A DNA stretch of 64,000 nucleotides, from positions 186,001 to 250,000 of the forward strand of contig JBFMAI010000039.1 of assembly GCA_040755725.1 (NCBI GenBank), read 5' to 3'. Each line of letters starts with the position of its first letter. Positions within the stretch are counted from its first letter, which is position 1. The notes beneath the pieces were generated by a model. It had not been told where the DNA came from. It was given only the letters and a program-made list of their open reading frames with translations, and searched no databases. The translations under genes and the position numbers were made by a program. The stretch is from JBFMAI01 sp040755725 (lineage in GTDB: Bacteria > Planctomycetota > Phycisphaerae > UBA1845 > Fen-1342). This document shows, in pieces, positions 58,205-64,000 of the stretch.

Positions 58205-59955
58205 CAGCCCTCGTCCTCCTCTTCCTCCGGCAGGACGTGCCGATGCTCGTCACGCAGGAAGTTCAGGATCTGCCGGTCGGCGTCGAAACGGCTCACCCGC
58301 CGGAAGATCATCTCGCAGCGCTCCATCGTGGTCGCGCGAATGAGCTGTTTGACGGCGGGAATGTCCTTGGGGGCCATGGACAACCGGCGCAGCCCCAGGC
58401 CCAGCAGGAGCTGGCCGTAGATCGGGGCGCCGCCCATCTCCCCACACAGCGTCACCTCCACCTTGCGGCCGCGGGTGGCCCGCACCACCTGGTGAATAAG
58501 ACGCAACACCGCCGGGTTGTGCGAACTGAACAGGTGCGCCACCCGTTCGTTCGCGCGGTCCACCGCCAGCGTGTACTGGGTCAGATCATTGGTCCCGATG
58601 CTGAGGAACGCCACCTCCCGGGCGAAGGCGTTGGCCAGCAAAGCGGCGGCGGGGGTCTCGACCATCATGCCGACCTTGAGGTCGCGCCGATAAGGCACGC
58701 CCTCTTCTTCAAGGTCTTCCATGACATCGGCCAACGCGGCCTTGGCCTGCCGCAGCTCCATGACGGTGGTAATCATCGGGAACATGACGCGCACGTCGCC
58801 GGCGACGGACGCTCGGAGAATGGCCCGCAGATGGGTCTTGAACAGGTCCAAGTGCAACAGGCAGTAGCGCACGGAGCGCAGACCGAGTACCGGGTTGTGG
58901 TCGCGTTGCGCCCCCATCGCCGGGGTCAGCTTGTCCGCCCCCAGGTCGATCGTGCGAATGACGAGCGGCCGGCCCTGGGCCGCCTCGGCGGCGGCGCGAA
59001 AGGCCTCGTATTGCTGCTCCTCGGTCGGCAGTCGCGGACTGGACAGGAACAGCAGCTCCGTGCGGTACAGGCCGACGCCTTCGGCCCCGAGCGCCAACGC
59101 CTCCGGAATGTCCTCCGGCACCTCGATGTTGGCCAGCAATTGGACGGACACGCCGTCCAGCGTGACCGCCGGCTCGTCCCGCAGACGCAAGAGCCGGTCG
59201 GTCTGGCGCGCGTGACGGCGCTGCATGCCGCGATAGCGGACGATGGTCGGCTCGTCGGGGGCGGCCACGACGATGCCGTTGGTCCCGTCGACGATCACCG
59301 TCTCCCCGCCCGACACGTCGGCGGTGATGTCGCTCAGGGCGACGACGGCGGGGATGCCCAGCATGCGGGCGATGATGGCCATGTGGGAGGTCTGCCCGCC
59401 GACGTTGATGGCGAAACCCAGGATGTGACGACGATCGAGCGAAACGGCCTGCGAGGGCGAGACGTCGTTGGCAACGATGACCACGGGCTCGGTCAGCCGC
59501 GTCATGTCCTCGCGGGCCCGCCCGAGAATGTGGCGCAGCACCCGCCGCTCGATGTCTGCCAGATCGCGCACCCGTTCCTTCAAGTACGGGTCGGCCACGT
59601 TGCGGAACAGGCGCTGCCGCTCGTTCATGGCCTGTCCGAAGGCGTAGGCCGCCGAGTAGTGCCGCCGTTCGATCAGCTCCACGACGCCCTCGCGCAGCTT
59701 GGGGTCGGCGATGAGCTGTTCGTGAAAGGCGAAGATGACGGCGGTCTTGTCCCCCAGCTTGCGCGCCGCGGCGATGCGCAGCTCGGCCACTTCCTGGCGC
59801 GCGGCCTCCAGGGCCGCGTCGAGGTTGCGGACCTGGGCGGCGCGCTGGGTGGGGTCGATGGTGCGATGCGGAATGCGGTACTCTTCCGTGTCCAGAACGA
59901 GCGCCGGTCCGATCGCCACCCCGGGCGAGGCGTTGATGCCTTTCTTTGTGATCAT
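58204..59955 (-). CDS. ptsI: PTS enzyme I (phosphoenolpyruvate-protein phosphotransferase)
   Basis: A 583-residue cytosolic phosphotransferase that passes phosphate from PEP to HPr. The N-terminal half has the phosphorylated His191 in VGGQTSHMAIIARMLGIP; the C-terminal PEP-binding barrel has GLYRTELLFL, DLGADKL, MFPMITTVMEL, EVAFLSIGTNDLTQY and the catalytic Cys in VTLCGEMGG. Length is normal. It is preceded by ptsH (124-base gap) and ptsN, and followed by the TIGR03936-like gene with one-base overlap. No sugar permease (EIIBC) is in the cluster, so a regulatory role rather than sugar uptake is likely. Confidence 0.95.
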   Translation of the reverse strand: MITKKGINASPGVAIGPALVLDTEEYRIPHRTIDPTQRAAQVRNLDAALEAARQEVAELRIAAARKLGDKTAVIFAFHEQLIADPKLREGVVELIERRHYSAAYAFGQAMNERQRLFRNVADPYLKERVRDLADIERRVLRHILGRAREDMTRLTEPVVIVANDVSPSQAVSLDRRHILGFAINVGGQTSHMAIIARMLGIPAVVALSDITADVSGGETVIVDGTNGIVVAAPDEPTIVRYRGMQRRHARQTDRLLRLRDEPAVTLDGVSVQLLANIEVPEDIPEALALGAEGVGLYRTELLFLSSPRLPTEEQQYEAFRAAAEAAQGRPLVIRTIDLGADKLTPAMGAQRDHNPVLGLRSVRYCLLHLDLFKTHLRAILRASVAGDVRVMFPMITTVMELRQAKAALADVMEDLEEEGVPYRRDLKVGMMVETPAAALLANAFAREVAFLSIGTNDLTQYTLAVDRANERVAHLFSSHNPAVLRLIHQVVRATRGRKVEVTLCGEMGGAPIYGQLLLGLGLRRLSMAPKDIPAVKQLIRATTMERCEMIFRRVSRFDADRQILNFLRDEHRHVLPEEEEDEG

Positions 59956-60079
59956 GGGCCGCGTTTTCCGCGGCGCTCGCGGCCCGCCGCTCTCCGGCGC
60001 GACCGCGTTGTGCCGTCATCCTCTTGGGAAGCGGGGGCAGCGCGCGACCCCACCGGTCGCGGTCACCGCCCAACCGCCG

Positions 60080-60349
60080 CTACGTTTCGCCAAATCCGGA
60101 CTCGACCAGTCCGCACAGGGCCTCGACGAGCTGCTCCGCGTCGTCGCCGTCGGCCACAACCCGCACCTTGGTGCCCTGGGTCGCCACGAGCATGAGCATC
60201 TCCATCGGGCTCCGTCCGTCGGCCGTCCGGTCCGCGCAATGCACGGTGACGCCGGCCTTGAACCGCTGCGCGATGTCCACGAACTGCATGATGGGCCGGA
60301 AGTGCAGCCCCTCCTTGTTCGGAATCACGACCTCACGTTCAACCGCCAC
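60080..60349 (-). CDS. ptsH: HPr-like phosphocarrier protein
   Basis: An 89-residue HPr-fold protein. The phosphorylatable His16 sits in NKEGLHFRPIMQF, where typical HPr has GLHARPA, and the regulatory-Ser region reads DGRSPMEMLML with Ser47 (usually KSIMGVMSL). Both sites that phosphotransfer and HPr kinase would use are kept, although the surroundings differ, a pattern I associate with planctomycete HPr. It lies between ptsN and ptsI in one transcript. Probably relays phosphate from EI to the EIIA encoded upstream. Confidence 0.9.
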   Translation of the reverse strand: MAVEREVVIPNKEGLHFRPIMQFVDIAQRFKAGVTVHCADRTADGRSPMEMLMLVATQGTKVRVVADGDDAEQLVEALCGLVESGFGET

Positions 60350-60396
60350 GCGTCAGTCCGTCCCGGCCGCCAAGGTCCCGTCCGCGAGCCGCCCGC

Positions 60397-60876
60397 TCAC
60401 GACACCGGGGCCTTCTCGTCGGCCTCGTTGAGTAAGTCGAAAATCTTCTCCGTGTCGTCCGCTTGCCGCAGGAACCTGCGGAACTGCTCCTGCTGCAAGT
60501 GCCGGAAGATCAGGTCCATCGCCCGCAGGTGCTCCTCCGGCTGCTCCGACGGGCTGACAATCAGGAAGACGCTGTACACGGGCTGGCCGTCGAGCGAGCC
60601 GAAGTCGACGCCCCGCGCACTCCGTCCGACCGCGGCCACGATCCGCGGCAGCCCATCCACCTTCACATGGGGCACGGCCACCCCTTTGCCGAACCCCGTC
60701 GTCCCCCGCGTCCGCTCGCGCGTCACGATCGACCGCACGATGCCCTCGACCAGACTCTCGTCGATCAACTCCGCCTTCGCCAGCACCTCCACCAACTCGC
60801 GGATCACGCCGTTGCGGTCGGTCGAGCCCAGCTCGGCAACGATCGACTTCCGGTCAATCAGATCGAGCAGCTTCAT
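60397..60876 (-). CDS. ptsN: PTS EIIA, nitrogen/fructose type
   Basis: A 159-residue EIIA of the fructose/Ntr class. The active His70 is in FGKGVAVPHVKVDG, with the usual VTRERTRGTTGFG lead. In many bacteria PtsN sits beside hpf and rpoN and regulates potassium transport, nitrogen and carbon responses through its phosphorylation state rather than transporting sugar. Here it lies 34 bases after hpf and 47 before ptsH. The ATG at 60876 (MKLLDLIDRKS) is the family start; an upstream in-frame extension reads through hpf sequence and was excluded. Confidence 0.92.
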   Translation of the reverse strand: MKLLDLIDRKSIVAELGSTDRNGVIRELVEVLAKAELIDESLVEGIVRSIVTRERTRGTTGFGKGVAVPHVKVDGLPRIVAAVGRSARGVDFGSLDGQPVYSVFLIVSPSEQPEEHLRAMDLIFRHLQQEQFRRFLRQADDTEKIFDLLNEADEKAPVS

Positions 60877-60910
60877 GAACCTACTCTCCGAGGGCCGGTG
60901 CCCGCCACCC

Positions 60911-61240
60911 TTACATACCCGGGGCCGGACCGGCAGCTCGCGGCGGGTGCTTGCGGTTGCGGAGCCGTTCCTTGAAACGCCGCAACTGCTCTTCAATCTT
61001 GTCGAGCACGAGGTCCACGGCCGCGAACGCGTCCTCGTGCGCTTGCTGCGCCACAAACGGGGCCGAGCCGGCCGCGTGGACGATCATCTCCACCTGGTGC
61101 AGACCGTCTTTGCCCTCGACCACGATCTCGATGGACTGAATGCGGTCCAGGAAGCGCGGCAGCCGCTCGGCCTTCGTCACGCAATACTCTTTCAGCGCGT
61201 CGCTCACGCCCATGTGGCGTCCCGTGACCGAAATCTGCAT
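60911..61240 (-). CDS. hpf: Ribosome hibernation-promoting factor (short form)
   Basis: A 109-residue ribosome-associated inhibitor. It begins MQISVTGRHMGVSDALKEYC and includes IEIVVEGKDGLHQVEMIVHA and DAFAAVDLVLDKIEEQLRRF, the beta-alpha-beta-beta-beta-alpha HPF/YfiA pattern. It has a basic tail (RLRNRKH) but no long C-terminal dimerisation domain, so it belongs to the short class that in E. coli works with RMF. It occupies the 30S decoding site and inactivates ribosomes in stationary phase. It is the first gene of the PTS-RNase cluster and has a good promoter at 61417-61446 with a leader of about 170 bases. Confidence 0.93.
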   Translation of the reverse strand: MQISVTGRHMGVSDALKEYCVTKAERLPRFLDRIQSIEIVVEGKDGLHQVEMIVHAAGSAPFVAQQAHEDAFAAVDLVLDKIEEQLRRFKERLRNRKHPPRAAGPAPGM

Positions 61241-61416
61241 GGTGCGCGCTCCTGTCTCGTCCAGCCGGCCGCCGACGGTCGGCGCCAATCAGATCGCGAA
61301 CCGACCGGGCAGGCCCTCAGATACACAGCCTCCCCGCTCCCGCTCGCGATCGGAACGCGACCGGGTCACACCTGAGCGCCACGCCACCGTCTCGGACTTT
61401 CCACAACTCACGCGGG

Positions 61417-61446
61417 AATGTAGCCCATGCCCCGCGCCCCCGTCAA
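61417..61446 (-). promoter_or_regulatory. Sigma-70-type promoter for the hpf-pts-rng cluster
   Basis: Reverse-strand TTGACG (61446-61441), an 18-base spacer and TACATT (61422-61417). It lies in the 410-base gap 61241-61650, where no gene, repeat or clear terminator was seen. Confidence 0.6.
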
Positions 61447-61650
61447 GGACGCAAGCCGGCGGACATCGCCCCGCGGCCCCGAGGTTGGAACTCGCCCCCG
61501 ATGAAGAACTTGCGGCCCCCTGGGGGCACGCCGCTTGGTTGTCCAAGGGTGTTCGGCGGCGGGCGCGTGGCGGACCGCTCCGCGCACTGGAACCGCCCTC
61601 CCCCGACGCCCGTTCGCAACCGACCATCCGAGCAAGGCCGTTCCCCGGAT

Positions 61651-62649
61651 TCATCCAAACAAGGCCGTGGATTGCCTGCGAACCAGGGTCGGCGCGACCC
61701 ACACCTGCTGCGGCGCGTCCTGCCGCTCTTTCGTCACGCGCTGGATCAACAACGTCATGGCCCGCCGACCGGTTTCTTCGGCGGCCAGGTCGACGGTCGT
61801 GAGCGCCGGCCGGCAGCGCGTTCCCACCAGCTCGTTGCCGATGCCCATGAGGCCGATGTCCCGGCCGGGGACCCGACCAGCCTCCAGGCACAAGGCAAAC
61901 AATTCCACGGCCAACAGGTCGTGATTGGCCACAATAGCGCGGACCCCGCCCAGACGCGACCGCACCTCGGCCAAGCGGTCGCCGCTGCCCGCCGGGGGGA
62001 TATTCAGCGTGACGCCGGCCGGATCCACTCCGTGGGCCCCACAGATCTCGGCGAACCCCGCATGGCACAAGGCAGCCCCCGGTGAGCCGCTTTCGTTCAC
62101 ATACAAGACATTCGGCGCGGCGGCGGGCAGGACGTGACGGCCCGCCAAGCGCCCGGCCTCCTGATAATCCGGTCCCAGGACGTCGCCGCGACCATCGCTG
62201 GTGATGGCGGCGTTCACGCACGGCCGCTCGCCGAGGCTCTCGAGCACGCCGCGCACGAAGTCGGACGGCAAGGCCGACGCCATCAGGACACCGTCCACGC
62301 GCTCCGCAGCCATCGCCCGCAGGTGATCCAGCGCGCGCTCAGCATCGGCCCCCAGTTCGGAGATTTGGACGGCGTAGTGCTGCGGCCGCGCGGCTTCCAG
62401 GACGCCGCGCAGGTAACCCGTGGCGAAGGAACACCGCAGGTCGGCCACGACCACGGCGACTGCATAGCGGCGACCGGTGGCCAGGGACCGGGCGGCGTGG
62501 CTCGGGGCATAGTTAAGCTGCCGACACGCCTCCAGCACGCGCTGTTTCGTCTTGGGGCTGATGTCCGGGCGATCGTTCAGGGCACGCGATACTGTCCCCC
62601 GCGACAAGCCCGTGTGACGACTGATGTCTTCGATCGTTACTTTGCTCAT
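61651..62649 (-). CDS. LacI-family transcriptional regulator
   Basis: A 332-residue repressor. The N-terminal helix-turn-helix is canonical: VTIEDISRHTGLSRGTVSRAL, with DISPKTKQRVLEA and NYAPSHAARSLATG as the hinge helix. The rest is a type I periplasmic-binding-like sensor (VAVVVADLRCSFATGYLRGVL, LMASALPSDF, AIVANHDLLAVELFALCLEAG, LTTVDLAAEETGRRAM). It probably responds to a sugar or nucleoside; the ligand is not evident and no metabolic gene adjoins on the same strand. The start at 62649 (MSKVTIEDIS) fits the family; a longer upstream version is unlikely. The promoter at 62735-62762 has near-consensus elements. Confidence 0.92.
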   Translation of the reverse strand: MSKVTIEDISRHTGLSRGTVSRALNDRPDISPKTKQRVLEACRQLNYAPSHAARSLATGRRYAVAVVVADLRCSFATGYLRGVLEAARPQHYAVQISELGADAERALDHLRAMAAERVDGVLMASALPSDFVRGVLESLGERPCVNAAITSDGRGDVLGPDYQEAGRLAGRHVLPAAAPNVLYVNESGSPGAALCHAGFAEICGAHGVDPAGVTLNIPPAGSGDRLAEVRSRLGGVRAIVANHDLLAVELFALCLEAGRVPGRDIGLMGIGNELVGTRCRPALTTVDLAAEETGRRAMTLLIQRVTKERQDAPQQVWVAPTLVRRQSTALFG

Positions 62650-62734
62650 GGCCCTACCCGCCCGGCTCGGTCCCAGCGCGAACAAGGATCCTCGCCGCCG
62701 TCCCGAATTGAAGCACGCTACCGCACCTGATCCT

Positions 62735-62762
62735 ATTCTAGCCTATTCGGCCCAAGGTTCAA
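62735..62762 (-). promoter_or_regulatory. Sigma-70-type promoter for the LacI-family gene
   Basis: Reverse-strand TTGAAC (62762-62757), a 16-base spacer and TAGAAT (62740-62735), about 85 bases before the ATG at 62649. It sits in the only AT-rich patch of the 358-base gap 62650-63007, which otherwise holds a partial repeat and no gene. Confidence 0.6.
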
Positions 62763-62846
62763 ATAACTTATCGGGATATTCCGGCGGGCGGGTCGGGCGC
62801 GTGAGGGGGCACGCCCGAGGCGCTTCGGGGATAAGCTGCGTCGGAC

Positions 62847-62881
62847 GAGGGGAGCGAACCTCCCGCCGAGCCGCAACTCGG
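62847..62881. repeat. GGGAGGCTCGCCCTCCC-type repeat, partial copy
   Basis: GAGGGGAGCGAACCTCCCGC followed by CGAGCCGCAACTCGG: about two-thirds of the element, missing its right arm. Confidence 0.45.
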
Positions 62882-63007
62882 CAGTTCCGGTCTGTCGGGA
62901 GCGGCCCACCCGGGGGGCGTTTGCCGGCCCGCTCATCCTGCGGCGGAACCTCGGCCCGCCGACTGTCGATGAACGCGCTTCTGCAGCGCGGTGCCCCGGG
63001 GGCGCTG

Positions 63008-64000
63008 CTATTCGTCTTCCGGTTCGGCCTCGCCCTCTATGGGCGGCGCTTCCTCGACCTCGACCGGCTTCTCCTCCACCGGGAGCTTCGGCAGTTGCTC
63101 CTTGGCCCGGGCCGCCGCGCGGGCCTTGGGGTGGGTGTCGAGGATACGCTGGTAGAACTCGCGCGCCTTGCCGTACATCTCGACCTTGGCAAAGCGCTCC
63201 GCGATGTCCAGCCAGCGATCGGCTTCCTCCTCCGCCCACAAGGTGCGGATCGTCTCCTGAATCTGCTTGTCGCCCTGGATCCGCTCGATCGCCTGCTCGG
63301 CGGCCTTGCTGGCGTCCGTGTCCCCGTAGTCCTCGATCGCCTGCCGGTAGACCTTTAGGGCCTCGAGGTACCGCCGCCCGGCCTCGTGGTCCGCCGCCTG
63401 GTCCAGCAGCAGCTCGCCGCGGGCGTTGTCCAGCGCTTTGCGCACCTTGGGCTTGAGGTCGCGGGTACCCATCAGGCGACCGATCTCGGTGTCCGCCGCG
63501 GCGCCGGTATCGGTGCCCGCGAAACGCACGCTGAGCTCCGCGAGGATGCGAATGGCCTTGTCGTACTGCTCCTCGTGGGCCGCGTCCTGGGCCTCGACCA
63601 GCCACTTCCGGGCGGATTCGTCGATCTGCCGCAGCAGGTCCGCCGCCGCCTTGCCCACCGAGCTCTCGGCCTCCGCCACCTTCCGAACGTCCAGCACCAG
63701 GGTGTACGCCTTGCCATACGCCCCCTTGCGGTGTTCGTTCCGCGCCCGCTCGAAACGGTCCTTCAGTGACTGTGAATCCGATCCGGCCGGCGGCGTCCGG
63801 CGAATCTGGGCCGCGATCTTCTCTTCCAGCTCCTCTCGCGGGTGAAATCGGTTGACCAGCCGCCCGGACGTATCCAGCAGATAGACCTTCGGGAACGACG
63901 ACACCTGGTACCGCTCGTCCGTCGGCGCGCCGAAGCCGACGATGAACCGCACATCCTTGCCGCGGACGGTGGACTCGGCAGCCTCCTTCTTCTGCGGCGT
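63008..64000 (-). CDS. Thioredoxin-fold protein with C-terminal TPR-like helices (truncated at window edge)
   Basis: A reading frame open to the right edge (reverse strand), so its N-terminus is missing. The visible 330 residues begin with the C-terminal half of a TlpA/thioredoxin-like domain: VRFIVGFGAP, then the cis-Pro strand SSFPKVYLLDTSGRLVNRF. About 240 residues of paired helices follow (AKEAAADLLRQIDES-like and EALKVYRQAIEDYGDTDAS), a TPR/tetratricopeptide-like solenoid, and an acidic tail (VEEKPVEVEEAPPIEGEAE). The thioredoxin CxxC would be upstream of the window. It resembles planctomycete TlpA-type redox proteins fused to TPRs, probably periplasmic. The next base beyond the edge is needed to find the start. 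Confidence 0.7.
   Translation of the reverse strand, partial: TPQKKEAAESTVRGKDVRFIVGFGAPTDERYQVSSFPKVYLLDTSGRLVNRFHPREELEEKIAAQIRRTPPAGSDSQSLKDRFERARNEHRKGAYGKAYTLVLDVRKVAEAESSVGKAAADLLRQIDESARKWLVEAQDAAHEEQYDKAIRILAELSVRFAGTDTGAAADTEIGRLMGTRDLKPKVRKALDNARGELLLDQAADHEAGRRYLEALKVYRQAIEDYGDTDASKAAEQAIERIQGDKQIQETIRTLWAEEEADRWLDIAERFAKVEMYGKAREFYQRILDTHPKARAAARAKEQLPKLPVEEKPVEVEEAPPIEGEAEPEDE

Noticed and set aside
1..64000. tRNA, rRNA, CRISPR, prophage or integrase genes
   Set aside because: None was recognised by eye; a covariance search for tRNAs and small RNAs would be decisive and was not possible.

Overview
The window is a GC-rich stretch of bacterial chromosome that most resembles a planctomycete. 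The grounds are secreted proteins ending in paired EF-hand (dockerin-like) repeats, a PEP-CTERM protein, a DUF1559-like prepilin-type domain, HAF-repeat and VCBS/FG-GAP-type surface proteins, and many short palindromic intergenic repeats of a kind I associate with planctomycete genomes. This placement is an inference from content; there is no rRNA or other taxonomic marker here. No phage, insertion sequence, CRISPR array, rRNA or tRNA gene was recognised.

Layout. 0-11 kb: an exported-protein fragment, a zinc alcohol dehydrogenase, leuS, a PpiD/SurA-like periplasmic chaperone, a MazG-like protein, a radical SAM/SPASM enzyme convergent with a secreted squalene-cyclase-like protein, and a PEP-CTERM protein. 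11-18 kb: mcsA-mcsB (arginine phosphorylation), an FtsK translocase, a MlaE/MlaF-type lipid ABC transporter and a FlgM-like anti-sigma-28 factor. 18-22 kb: an orphan haem-binding histidine kinase divergent from a TolC-type channel. 22-28 kb: three tandem paralogous secreted M14 metallocarboxypeptidases with dockerin-like tails. 28-31 kb: an amidohydrolase and an ECF sigma factor coupled to a membrane anti-sigma factor with a DUF1559-like outer domain. 31-38 kb: an RNase H-fold exonuclease, ThiD2-ThiE, two small membrane proteins, an EEP-family lipoprotein, mutM, asnB and fliN. 38-48 kb: an RND efflux pair, a family 9 glycosyltransferase, and VCBS and HAF repeat proteins. 48-54 kb: a sugar-binding-like lipoprotein divergent from a Ser/Thr/Gly-rich exported protein, a LiaF-like protein between two copies of one hairpin repeat, and a GH65 phosphorylase-like enzyme. 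53-61 kb: cysE and a tight cluster hpf-ptsN-ptsH-ptsI-(TIGR03936-like)-rng. 61-64 kb: a LacI-family regulator and a truncated thioredoxin-fold/TPR protein.

Functional themes are envelope and secretion (chaperone, lipid transport, RND/TolC efflux, exported peptidases), stress and growth control (McsAB, ECF sigma/anti-sigma, ribosome hibernation with a regulatory PTS, RNase E/G) and flagellar regulation scattered away from structural operons (flgM, fliN). Several minus-strand genes share a recognisable housekeeping promoter (TTGAC-like, 16-18 bp, TAnnnT). At least five families of small palindromic repeats lie between genes, and one palindrome is read in frame inside the glycosyltransferase gene. 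Reading frames antisense to the genes are long because of the GC content and were discarded.
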